This document shows positions 1 to 6,555 of a stretch of 48,929 nt of DNA, piece after piece (position 1 is the stretch's first letter; the number at the start of each line of letters is the position of its first letter). The DNA lies in contig CAMCWK010000021.1 in assembly GCA_945882615.1 (NCBI GenBank), positions 1 to 48,929 of the forward strand. Reading direction: 5' to 3'. The translations under genes and the position numbers were made by a program. A model generated the notes under the pieces. It was not told the DNA's origin. It made no database searches and was given only the letters and a program-made list of their open reading frames with translations. The DNA is from Rhizobium sp. Q54 (lineage in GTDB: Bacteria; Pseudomonadota; Alphaproteobacteria; Micropepsales; Micropepsaceae).

Positions 1-67
1 AACTCGGGACCGAGCCGAGAGAAACAAGCGTGGCGGCAGCAAGTCCCATCATCAACTTACGCATCAT
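1..67 (-). CDS. N-terminus of an exported protein (cut by window edge)
   Basis: On the minus strand an ATG at 67 opens a frame that runs off the left edge of the window. The 22 residues begin MMRKLMMGLAAATLVSL, a short basic start followed by a hydrophobic stretch, as in a Sec signal peptide. An AAAGGA ribosome-binding site lies about 6 bases upstream. The rest of the protein is outside the window, so its function cannot be told. Its promoter should lie in the AT-rich stretch 68-330, which is otherwise without a convincing gene. Confidence 0.6.
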   Translation of the reverse strand, partial: MMRKLMMGLAAATLVSLGSVPS

Positions 68-334
68 AACGTTCCTTTTGTTTGGGTTAGATGCATTAGA
101 AACGTAAGGCGCCGTTATTTGGATCACCGCGATTGATGCACCTAGAGTATTTTTCAAGCTTTGTTATCTAATCAACTAAGCTCTAGGTGCTCTTGGAGGC
201 TGGACAAGCTGATATTGCAGGAAGCCGTGCGCGGAAACTTCCATCGCGGGAAATCGGTCTATGGTTTACACCCGGTTCGTGGTCCCTACCCCCTAAAACA
301 AGTGCGATGATCGGGGCCTGCGGCGATGATCTGA

Positions 335-736
335 TCATGGGCTGGTAATTGTATGCGTGATGGCAACCAATCGCTGCAGCACCGGCCGAAATCGCAAGAA
401 GCATTCGTAGCTCAGTTCCAATATCCACCTAAACACCGGAACCTGGGCGGCGGAGCTGAGTGGTTTAAGAAACGCGCTCCGATGCCATAGCGCTGCGAAT
501 GCATCTATACCAGAAAGCAAGGGTCCATTGAGTTCCTGGGCGTGGAAGCGCCGCATGAGGGCTGATCGTTCCAGCGGGAGAAGTGTTTCGGTCGTCAGAT
601 CAACATATGAAACAGATGCGTCGGTCTGGCGCTTTAACCAACCGATCTCCTGACTGCATATGGGGCAATTACCGTCAAACCAAACGGTAAGCGAAGGCAG
701 GGATGAATGGGCCACGAATTGGTCGGGGGGCAACAT
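335..736 (-). CDS. DCC-family (DUF393) thiol-disulfide oxidoreductase-like protein
   Basis: Short protein of 133 residues. The stretch WFDGNCPICSQEIGWLKRQ near the N-terminus is the signature of the DUF393/DCC family (D-x-x-C-P-x-C), a thioredoxin-like fold whose members are mostly uncharacterised. I chose the ATG at 736, which has GAGG about nine bases upstream; a GTG at 751 in the same frame is possible. It is the last gene of a minus-strand operon with folE and a renalase-like flavoprotein: the preceding gene ends at 760. DCC proteins often travel with photolyase, flavoprotein and LOV genes, which fits the LOV regulator nearby. Family assignment is firm; the role in light or oxidative stress is inference. 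Confidence 0.8.
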   Translation of the reverse strand: MLPPDQFVAHSSLPSLTVWFDGNCPICSQEIGWLKRQTDASVSYVDLTTETLLPLERSALMRRFHAQELNGPLLSGIDAFAALWHRSAFLKPLSSAAQVPVFRWILELSYECFLRFRPVLQRLVAITHTITSP

Positions 737-759
737 ATGCAGGACCCTCACTGGACGGC

Positions 760-1752
760 TTAAGCAGAGAAATTGTGATCAGCGGTTACTCTGAGTGAGC
801 GCCGCTTATTGAGCACGGGCTCCTGGAGTATCCTTTGTGCCAACCCGAAACCCGAGAGCCATGCCCCTTCAACTCTTGGGGCGAGGAGCCAGTCACCACA
901 AACGCCCAGACCGATCGTCGAATTCCAGAGCTCGCCCAGACCGAGTCCCTGTGACTTGGAGAATCGCCAGCGGTGCGCCTGAGAAACCAGGGGGGCCGCC
1001 CGTGGCGTTGCTGTCATAGCCAGCAGGTTTGACAGCAGAATTTCCGCTATGTTTGCCTGCTCAACCTCCAGGTTCGCCTGGGACCAGATGGAGTCGGCCT
1101 GCACCACCCAAGCCTCCAGCCCATATCGCCCGGGTTTTGCTGTGTTGCGACATGCCCACGACACGATGCCTGTTTCGCGAAATATTGAACGTCTTGAATT
1201 CAAGGGTTCAGCGAATGCAAACATGCCGCACCAGCATGGCGTGCTAACGGATGACGCGCTCTGAAGCATGAACATGGATTCATTCAGAGCCAGCAAGGGA
1301 GTTGCTTGCTCTGCCGGCAACGCAATAACGACGACGTCAAACGGCCCTTCTTCAGCCCGATCCAGATGCAATATCCAACCGTCATTCTTACGGCTGATAC
1401 CGCCCACAAAGCTGTTCCAATTGACATCCTGAGTAGCTGCCATAGCTCCCAATGGGCAGGACATCGAGGGCGATCCAACCCAAGCATAGGGGCCAGCTTC
1501 GGGCCAGGATGCCACAACCCCGTCTTCGGCCCATTGGGCCACTTGATTTGCGAAGCGAGGTGTTTGCGCAGTGAAATATTGCGCGCCAATGTCAAACCTA
1601 ACGTCACCTAGAGCTGTTTTGACGGTGCGGGTCGCCATCCTGCCAGATGGCCCTTTCCCCTTGTCAAACAACACTGGTCTAAGGCCCTCCGACCCCAGGT
1701 GTTGAGCACAAGTCAGGCCCGCCAAGCCCGCTCCAATTATTGCAACGCGCAT
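760..1752 (-). CDS. Renalase-like NAD(P)/FAD-dependent oxidoreductase
   Basis: 330 residues. The N-terminus MRVAIIGAGLAGLTCAQHL is a Rossmann dinucleotide-binding motif (GxGxxG), followed by FDKGKGPSGRMATR, typical of bacterial renalase-like amine-oxidase-fold flavoproteins. These oxidise abnormal dihydronicotinamide isomers in the characterised cases; the substrate here is unknown. The ATG at 1752 lies five bases after the folE stop (1758), and the DCC gene follows closely, so the three genes are probably one operon. Length is normal for the family. Bacterial homologues are often found beside photolyase and LOV/LitR light-response genes. Family call is good, physiological role is inferred from context. 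Confidence 0.8.
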   Translation of the reverse strand: MRVAIIGAGLAGLTCAQHLGSEGLRPVLFDKGKGPSGRMATRTVKTALGDVRFDIGAQYFTAQTPRFANQVAQWAEDGVVASWPEAGPYAWVGSPSMSCPLGAMAATQDVNWNSFVGGISRKNDGWILHLDRAEEGPFDVVVIALPAEQATPLLALNESMFMLQSASSVSTPCWCGMFAFAEPLNSRRSIFRETGIVSWACRNTAKPGRYGLEAWVVQADSIWSQANLEVEQANIAEILLSNLLAMTATPRAAPLVSQAHRWRFSKSQGLGLGELWNSTIGLGVCGDWLLAPRVEGAWLSGFGLAQRILQEPVLNKRRSLRVTADHNFSA

Positions 1753-1757
1753 CAGTG

Positions 1758-2369
1758 TCAGCGTCCCATCAGCGAGAATACCTCTTTACGGCTGGCAGAA
1801 TCTTCGAGGAAGCAACCTAGAACGCGGCTGGTTACCATCGCCACTTCGGGAGTCCGGACACCGCGGCCTGTCATGCATCCGTGCTTTGCTTCAATGACAA
1901 CGGCGACACCGCGTGGCTTTAAATTATCCCAAATGCACTGGGCTATTTCGGCGGTCAACCGCTCCTGAACTTGCAGCCTACGGGCGAATGCGTGCAGCAC
2001 GCGAGCGAGTTTTGAAATGCCCACGACCTTTTGGTCAGGGAGATAGGCGATGCAGGCCTTTCCTTCGATTGGCGCCATGTGGTGCTCACAATGCGAATGG
2101 AAGGGAATATTCTTCAGCACAACAATCTCGTCATAGCCCCCGACTTCTTCAAAGGTCCGGGACAGATGCGCGATCGGATCCTCTTCATAGCCCTGACAGT
2201 ACTCTTTCCAGGCCCTCGCAAATCGGACGGGTGTTTCTACAAGGCCCTCGCGTTCAGGGTCATCGCCCGCCCACCGAATGATTTTTCGCACTGCCTCTTG
2301 AATATCCTCTGGAACGAAAGGCTTTTTGCTTTCGTCGAATATTCGTGCGTCTGGAGAGATATAATTCAT
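1758..2369 (-). CDS. folE: GTP cyclohydrolase I
   Basis: 203 residues from the ATG at 2369. FolE converts GTP to 7,8-dihydroneopterin triphosphate, the first step to folates and pterins, in the cytoplasm. Visible family features are the zinc-site segment HSHCEHHMAP, the GISKLARVLHAFARRLQVQE helix region and the second cysteine in KHGCMTGRGV. I reject the in-frame extension up to 2642 because it runs antisense through the decayed LOV copy and has no family similarity. First gene of an operon with a renalase-like flavoprotein and a DCC protein. A second folE near a photoreceptor could supply a pterin chromophore (photolyases use methenyl-tetrahydrofolate); no photolyase is visible in this window. 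Enzyme identity is firm, the light link is inference. Confidence 0.92.
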   Translation of the reverse strand: MNYISPDARIFDESKKPFVPEDIQEAVRKIIRWAGDDPEREGLVETPVRFARAWKEYCQGYEEDPIAHLSRTFEEVGGYDEIVVLKNIPFHSHCEHHMAPIEGKACIAYLPDQKVVGISKLARVLHAFARRLQVQERLTAEIAQCIWDNLKPRGVAVVIEAKHGCMTGRGVRTPEVAMVTSRVLGCFLEDSASRKEVFSLMGR

Positions 2370-2438
2370 CGCGATCAACCCGGGCTGCAAGATTTTAATG
2401 AAATGGAGCGAGGTAGGCCCTAATGCGTGTTGATTGTG

Positions 2439-2690
2439 ATGGCGCTCACTAAAATTGCCAATATGTCCAAAAGGGAAGTCCAATTTCCCGGGAAATCCCG
2501 AGTGATATCGCCCGCTTTGAAAGCGTGATTGACGCGAGGTCGCTAGCTGCCGTGCTGAGCGATTCCATGGAGCCCAATTGCCCGATTGCTCACTGTAACA
2601 AGTGCGCACTGGACCTGACCGGCCATACACGGGCGGGGCCATTGGTCGAGATCGATGCCTGGGACGCGGCCCACATCATACGGGACGGCA
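2439..2690 (+). pseudogene. Decayed duplicate of the LOV-HTH regulator gene
   Basis: This stretch resembles the 5' part of the intact LOV gene (3313-3530) base for base over long runs. From ATG 2439 the frame reads ALTKIANMSKREV, matching AFAKIANMSKREA of the intact copy. A one-base loss in the A-run near 2521 then gives an immediate TGA (2526-2528). In the next frame, IDARSLAAVLSD, NCPIAHCN and LDLTGHTR match IDASPIAAVLSD, NPIAHCN and LDLTGYAR. The flavin-cysteine segment is destroyed. Further down, around 2763-2825, LTDRHQTRKLV followed by LLTG and a stop may be the worn remains of the LuxR-type HTH (LSRRQREVLT in the intact gene), but this is weak. No function expected. Confidence 0.8.
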
Positions 2691-2982
2691 GAGTTGTGGA
2701 TCGCACTCCTCTCAACCAGAACAGCCATGCGCTTCAGTCCTCAGTGACGACGACGAACTCCACCTGACTGACCGCCATCAAACAAGAAAACTGGTGACTA
2801 ATCCGGCGACGCTGCTGACTGGTTAAGACAAGCACCTGTCACCATAGGATTCCCGCAATCCGATTGCCTCCCCGACGCGCAACATGGGGGGGGGGCTGGC
2901 GCCGGTAGGTCGCCAAGCAGGCTCTCTGTTTTCTCCGGCTATCGTATTTCGGTTCAACAATTGGGCTGCGAGATTACGCAGA

Positions 2983-3279
2983 TTAGTAATGCTCACCGTT
3001 CGACTTACGACCAAATGTACGCACGAAGGCCGTCGGCCGAACTGCCGCAGTAGAATACGTCGCAACTGTGATAGCGGCCGCAGAAATAAAGAGGGCGTGG
3101 GCTAGGAGCGTCACTCCAAAAACCAAGTAACTGCCTATCGAAATACCAAACACAGTTGCCCACATCCAAGCCAGTAACTGAAAAACCATGTGCCGCGTTC
3201 CCAGATCTGGGATGTGTCTTAAGGGGCTGTACTTGTGGTCAAAAATAAACCTCCAACATGAAATGACAAAATCGCGCAT
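2983..3279 (-). CDS. Small two-helix membrane protein next to LOV gene
   Basis: 98 residues from the ATG at 3279, which has a strong GGAGG site seven bases upstream (on the minus strand). The first ~30 residues are polar and aromatic (MRDFVISCWRFIFDHKYSP); then two hydrophobic segments follow, about residues 32-54 and 55-75, suggesting an inner-membrane hairpin. I do not recognise the family; it vaguely recalls small DUF2061-like membrane proteins. It is divergent from the LOV-HTH gene, sharing the intergenic space 3280-3336, so it is a good candidate for a LOV-regulated target. A longer in-frame extension to 3564 would run antisense through the LOV gene and is rejected. Confidence 0.6.
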   Translation of the reverse strand: MRDFVISCWRFIFDHKYSPLRHIPDLGTRHMVFQLLAWMWATVFGISIGSYLVFGVTLLAHALFISAAAITVATYSTAAVRPTAFVRTFGRKSNGEHY

Positions 3280-3336
3280 AACGCCTCCAATAGAGAATTC
3301 TTGTGCACAATTGAGGCTTTCGCTAAGATCGCCAAT

Positions 3337-3969
3337 ATGTCCAAAAGGGAAGCTACCCCTCCTGGGAAGGCGCGAAATGTCCCGCCCGCCTTGAAAAGCA
3401 TGATCGACGCCAGCCCGATAGCCGCCGTGCTGAGCGATCCTAGGCAGCCTGACAATCCGATAGCGCACTGTAACGAGGCTTTCCTTGACCTGACCGGCTA
3501 TGCACGGGATGAAGTCATTGGTCGCAACTGTCGATTTCTTGCCGGCCCTACGACTGAAGAGCACCTATCAGACGAGATACGTCAGGGGGTCCGGGGCAAA
3601 ATACCGGTTTTGGTGCAGATCCGAAACTATCGCAAGGATGGAACACCCTTCCGAAACGCTCTCCTTGTGGCTCCCATCTTCGATTCCGAAGGAGAGCTGG
3701 ATTATTTCCTGGGATCCCAAAGTGCTGCTCCTGATCCAGATTTGGGGCCTTCCAGAACGGACATGGCCAAATCTAAGGTTGGGCAGCTCAGTCGTCGCCA
3801 GCGGGAAGTCCTTACGGCGATGTCGCTGGGCCGGCTTACAAAGCAGATTGCAAATGACATCGGTGTGTCGGAGAGGACGGTAAAGCTTCACAAGGCCGCA
3901 CTTCTGAAAGCCCTAGATGTCCGGTCAGTCGCAGAGGCAATTCGCATCGCCATTGAGAGCGGGCTTTAG
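3337..3969 (+). CDS. LOV-domain blue-light receptor with LuxR-type HTH (EL222-like)
   Basis: 210 residues. Residues ~18-130 form a PAS/LOV domain with GRNCRFLAG at 62-70; Cys65 is the residue that forms the photo-adduct with the flavin (canonical GRNCRFLQG, here Q to A). NYRKDGTPFRNAL and a C-terminal DYFLGSQ strand complete the fold. Residues ~150-195 are a LuxR/GerE helix-turn-helix (LSRRQREVLTA, TKQIANDIGVSERTVKLH). The order LOV then HTH is that of EL222 from Erythrobacter litoralis, a light-induced dimerising DNA-binding protein. A start at ATG 3337 is chosen; a TTG at 3301 in frame is possible, because the decayed copy at 2439 also keeps a few codons upstream. Neighbours (folE, renalase-like, DCC) are likely targets. 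Identity strong, target genes inferred. Confidence 0.92.
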   Translation: MSKREATPPGKARNVPPALKSMIDASPIAAVLSDPRQPDNPIAHCNEAFLDLTGYARDEVIGRNCRFLAGPTTEEHLSDEIRQGVRGKIPVLVQIRNYRKDGTPFRNALLVAPIFDSEGELDYFLGSQSAAPDPDLGPSRTDMAKSKVGQLSRRQREVLTAMSLGRLTKQIANDIGVSERTVKLHKAALLKALDVRSVAEAIRIAIESGL

Positions 3970-4005
3970 GCTTCCGCATCGCGCGCTCGCGCCGGCGTAA
4001 AGACG

Positions 4006-4350
4006 ATGCGCCTCACGCTGAAATGGGGCGATATCGCAACTGAAATGGGCACCTGGCTCGGAATTGAACTTGCCATTCGGCCTAACCGCAAAGCCGATGT
4101 TGCAGCAGGCTTTGAGATTGCGTTCGTCACAGACGATCCTGAAGCCCCCTGCGTTAAAGCCTTGGGGCCAGACGGTCGGTTACGTGCGCGACCTCAACGG
4201 CTGCCTCGTCGAGCTTTGCTCGCCGGTGAAATGACCGCTTTTGGCGCAAAGCAGGCATTCGGCTGGCCTGGGCGGAATGACCGCTTTTGGAGTAAAGCGG
4301 ACATTGGGCGGAATGATCAAAATTCTAAGCCCGCAAGAAACGCCAAGTAA
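4006..4350 (+). CDS. Doubtful small ORF with internal repeats
   Basis: A 114-residue frame begins at ATG 4006 without a good ribosome-binding site. The first half (LGIELAIRPN, GFEIAFVTDDPEAP) is not recognised. The second half is encoded by the direct repeat at 4230-4320 and gives TAFGAKQAFGW then DRFWSKADIG, a type of peptide I recall from repeat-derived hypothetical proteins in alphaproteobacteria. It may not be translated. Listed so that the stretch between the LOV gene and the mobile element is not blank. Confidence 0.25.
   Translation: MRLTLKWGDIATEMGTWLGIELAIRPNRKADVAAGFEIAFVTDDPEAPCVKALGPDGRLRARPQRLPRRALLAGEMTAFGAKQAFGWPGRNDRFWSKADIGRNDQNSKPARNAK
4230..4320. repeat. Short direct repeat, two and a half copies
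   Basis: The segment AATGACCGCTTTTGG starts at 4230 and again at 4276; each is followed by a similar tail (AAAGCNGRCATTNGGC). A partial third copy (AATGATCA) starts at 4312. The two main copies match over about 34 bases with few changes. It lies between the LOV gene and the mobile genes. Confidence 0.7.
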
Positions 4351-4499
4351 CTCAAGGCTGTAAGATCAGGGTAGGTTTCCCTCCCCCGTCCCTTTCCCCA
4401 TTTTGGGTTTAAGTGGCCCTGTAAGTCGCCTTAACTTCAGCTTCCCCGGCGAGGGCGTGGTTCTAGCTGCTGCCCCAGGACCCGGCAAAGAGGACTGCT

Positions 4500-4517
4500 A
4501 AATCAAATGTTTGATTT
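4500..4517. promoter_or_regulatory. Perfect AT-rich palindrome downstream of DUF6471 gene
   Basis: AAATCAAATGTTTGATTT is a perfect inverted repeat (8 + 2 + 8 bases) in an otherwise gene-free stretch (4351-4589), followed by T-rich sequence. It could act as a protein-binding site or a weak terminator for the minus-strand DUF6471 gene. A related half-site (GGTTTGATTTCC) follows at ~4521. Function unknown. Confidence 0.4.
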
Positions 4518-4589
4518 TTCGGTTTGATTTCCTGTTCAGCCGGATCGTCCTTTCCGCAAGGGTTAGACTCAACCGTCTTGATTTTTTGA

Positions 4590-4895
4590 TTATTTTTGTT
4601 GCTTGCGCGAATAGCGAAGGTCCAAGGCCTTTTTCTCGGTTTTGAGGGCAATAATCTCGAGATCGCGTAGCTGAATATCTTCCTCACCCAAAATATCCAA
4701 CATCACAATAAAGAAACCCGCCGAGAACCCTCCCCGCGAGAACCTATTAGCAAGTGATCTTTCATTGTCCCTCCACCCTCGACGCCGAAGCCTTTCCGCC
4801 AGGATTTTATATCCGAGGCCTTTTTTCTTAATGAGGCCCTTGAGGTAATTACCAGCAATCGCCTTTGCCTCTTCCTCGCTATATCTCCGCTTCAT
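4590..4895 (-). CDS. DUF6471-like small DNA-associated protein
   Basis: 101 residues, ATG at 4895 with GGGAGAGG just upstream. The core LGYKILAERLRRRGW followed by NERSLANRFSRGGFSAGFF matches the DUF6471 pattern, in which an HTH-like segment is followed by ERNLANKISRGxFSAxFF. The family is typical of integrated elements and phage-like islands, and its role is not known; a regulator or control protein is plausible. The C-terminus is lysine-rich. It is divergent from the HTH gene at 5030 and sits in the low-GC mobile segment with the integrase. Family call fairly good, function unknown. Confidence 0.7.
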   Translation of the reverse strand: MKRRYSEEEAKAIAGNYLKGLIKKKGLGYKILAERLRRRGWRDNERSLANRFSRGGFSAGFFIVMLDILGEEDIQLRDLEIIALKTEKKALDLRYSRKQQK

Positions 4896-5029
4896 ACCTC
4901 TCCCACTCGATATATCGCTTTTCCGATATACTTGATCCTTTGATGTAGGTAAATGTGCATTTTGGTGACAAAGGAATCGGCCTCACTAACGCTCGGTATG
5001 CCTTTAGGTAACCAAAGCGGCGCAACCTT

Positions 5030-5224
5030 ATGAAACTTGCTTACTCGGTAGCGGAAACCGCCTCGCTCCTGTCTGTCTCGAGAGCTTGGCTCTACGCCAG
5101 GTGGGCCCAAGGCGACGGTCCCCCCCGTTGCAAAGTAGGGTCTCGGACCATTGTCCCCGCGGACGGGCTAGACGTGTGGTTGAAGAGCCGCATCGTCATG
5201 TGCTCCGGGGAGTCCGAACCATGA
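5030..5224 (+). CDS. Excisionase/AlpA-like helix-turn-helix protein
   Basis: 64 residues. MKLAYSVAETASLLSVSRAW begins a MerR/AlpA-type winged HTH: an alpha helix, a turn and a recognition helix, followed by PRCKVGSRTIVPADGLDVWL, the usual wing of excisionase-family proteins. Such proteins help the integrase excise the element or regulate its genes. Its last codons overlap the next gene by ATGA (5221-5224), so the two are translationally coupled. Context (integrase at 6556-7788, Rep-like gene) supports a role in element mobility. Family good, exact role inferred. Confidence 0.75.
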   Translation: MKLAYSVAETASLLSVSRAWLYARWAQGDGPPRCKVGSRTIVPADGLDVWLKSRIVMCSGESEP

Positions 5225-5409
5225 CTCTTTGTTGCCTTTGGTGTCGCAAAAGCTGCGCTTCTGGGCGGGCCGGAAAACCTAAAAAGTTCTGCGATACGCC
5301 CTGCAAGCGAAAGTACGAAGCGGCGCTCCGTGCGCACACTCTCACAGAACTTCTATCGGGAAAGTTATCGTTAGATGAATTGCGTCGACGCTATCCCGGA
5401 GGTGCGTGA
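5221..5409 (+). CDS. Cysteine-rich small protein of mobile element
   Basis: 62 residues from ATG 5221, overlapping the stop of the HTH gene. The N-terminal half has CCLWCRKSC and then KKFCDTPCKRKYEAALR, a C-x2-C ... C-x3-C spacing typical of a small treble-clef zinc finger. The C-terminal half is helical (LTELLSGKLSLDELRRRY). Similar small Cys-rich proteins follow HTH genes in alphaproteobacterial integrated elements. No function is known; nucleic-acid binding is likely. A longer frame starting at 5086 is rejected because its first part overlaps the HTH gene out of frame. Confidence 0.6.
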   Translation: MTLCCLWCRKSCASGRAGKPKKFCDTPCKRKYEAALRAHTLTELLSGKLSLDELRRRYPGGA

Positions 5410-5469
5410 TGAACTAGGCAAACCCACTTCGAATTGAATTTTCACAACGTCACTCAAGGAGAAATCGAG

Positions 5470-5655
5470 ATGCAAATGATTATGGTACATACCACTTTAG
5501 AAAAACTCGCACAGGTTTGTGATGAAGACGACGTGACGCTCACAGATTTGTTGAGTCACGAAATGGTCGAAGAGTTATCGCCTGGAGAGTTCTATTTTCT
5601 GGTGCGGCCACTGCGTCCCAAAAAGTCACAACCTGCCGAAACGCGCCAAAAATGA
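5470..5655 (+). CDS. Small acidic hypothetical protein
   Basis: 61 residues from ATG 5470 with AAGGAG at 5456-5461, a clear ribosome-binding site; this is why I prefer it to an upstream in-frame start at 5434. The protein (VHTTLEKLAQVC, DEDDVTLTDLLSHEMVEEL) is acidic and probably helical with a basic tail (RPKKSQPAETRQK). I do not recognise the family. It lies between the Cys-rich gene and the Rep-like gene of the element. Confidence 0.5.
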   Translation: MQMIMVHTTLEKLAQVCDEDDVTLTDLLSHEMVEELSPGEFYFLVRPLRPKKSQPAETRQK

Positions 5656-5702
5656 AAACTTGCGAAAGTGGCAAGTCCTGACTTTCGGAGAATGCAGGAA
5701 AA

Positions 5703-5743
5703 CGGCCCGGCTAGCGTCTTTTTCGACCTGCGCAGCCGGGCCG
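5703..5743. repeat. GC-rich hairpin upstream of Rep-like gene
   Basis: CGGCCCGGCT at 5703-5712 and AGCCGGGCCG at 5734-5743 form a perfect 10-bp stem with a 21-base loop that holds CTTTTTCG. It is 58 bases upstream of the Rep-like gene and downstream of the 5470 gene. It may be a terminator-like structure or an origin/nick-site hairpin for the Rep-like protein; the second is inference. Confidence 0.6.
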
Positions 5744-5801
5744 GTCACTTCATCTGGTTAATAGCCGTCACCCAGCTAATAGCCTTCCTAGGAACATCGA
5801 C

Positions 5802-6494
5802 GTGAACAAAACAAGCAACCAGAACTTCTTCATCTCTATGTCCAACACAGCAAACATAATCGATGCAGCATGCTTTGCCGAGTTGTGCGGTCTCTCTTTC
5901 ACCCGGTTCTTGTCGTTAGATATGAGCGGAATAAGTGGCCGTCCCCAACCAGTGATATCTCATTTTCTCAAGTGCGTTTCGTGCTGGCTACGAACCAAAG
6001 GTGTTCGCTCCGCATACGTCTGGGTGTTGGAGTATCCAGCACGAGGGCGTTTGAATTGTCATATGCTTTTGCATGTCCCCGAGGCGCTCAAAAGTGCGTT
6101 TGCGCGAAAGGAGCGTCGGTGGCTCGGTCAGGCCGGGATGCCATGGCGGCGCGATATGTTGGTTTCGACTAAGATCGGTATTCGAAGCGGCGCTAATAAT
6201 AGGGCCCTAACCGATGGCGAGCGCCTAGTTAATCTAGAATATGTCCTTTCCTATATTTTAAAGGGTGCCGAACGGGAGACTTGTGACCGCTTGGAAATAA
6301 AGTGGGGCCCCCAGGGCACCATTCTTGGAAAACGCTGTGGCACGTCACAGAGTATTGGGGCACGAGCCAGAACAGCGGCGGGCTATCAGCCGCGTCCTTC
6401 AGAACGGGGCGTGATCTTATTCAAAAAGCGCTACCGTCTCTCGCAGGCTTCGCGCCCTTCGGAGGGGCGTTCTTCGGTTTCTGCCCATCCCTAG
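5802..6494 (+). CDS. Rep/HUH-like protein of integrative element
   Basis: 230 residues from a GTG at 5802 with AGGA about nine bases upstream. The segment YVWVLEYPARGRLNCHMLLHVPEAL resembles the strand-plus-H-x-H region of rolling-circle Rep/relaxase-like proteins in alphaproteobacterial elements (typically H-x-H-x-L-L-H-V-P). Here the first histidine is replaced by Asn, leaving N-C-H. Further on, LEYVLSYILKG could carry the catalytic tyrosine helix. The basic C-terminus (ILFKKRYRLS) could bind DNA. Position between excisionase-like genes and the integrase fits a small satellite-like or plasmid-like element. The family call is moderate; it may be inactive if the missing histidine matters. Confidence 0.5.
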   Translation: MNKTSNQNFFISMSNTANIIDAACFAELCGLSFTRFLSLDMSGISGRPQPVISHFLKCVSCWLRTKGVRSAYVWVLEYPARGRLNCHMLLHVPEALKSAFARKERRWLGQAGMPWRRDMLVSTKIGIRSGANNRALTDGERLVNLEYVLSYILKGAERETCDRLEIKWGPQGTILGKRCGTSQSIGARARTAAGYQPRPSERGVILFKKRYRLSQASRPSEGRSSVSAHP

Positions 6495-6523
6495 CCGCCC
6501 GGCCCCGTGCCCCCCCTCCACTC

Positions 6524-6540
6524 AAATGCGCGCATTTTTT
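6524..6540. terminator. Possible terminator between convergent rep-like and integrase genes
   Basis: AAATGCGCGCATTTTTT is a short palindrome ending in six T residues, placed between the stop of the Rep-like gene (6494) and the convergent integrase stop (6556). The stem is short, so activity is uncertain. Confidence 0.45.
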
Positions 6541-6555
6541 GCCCTAATGAGGGGG

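Noticed and set aside
183..428. 81-residue minus-strand frame overlapping the DCC gene
   Set aside because: It overlaps the 3' end of the DCC gene in another frame, has no ribosome-binding site and no recognisable domain.
2983..3564. Long minus-strand frame starting inside the LOV gene
   Set aside because: Its first 95 residues are the antisense of the LOV coding region. The real gene begins at 3279 with a GGAGG site.
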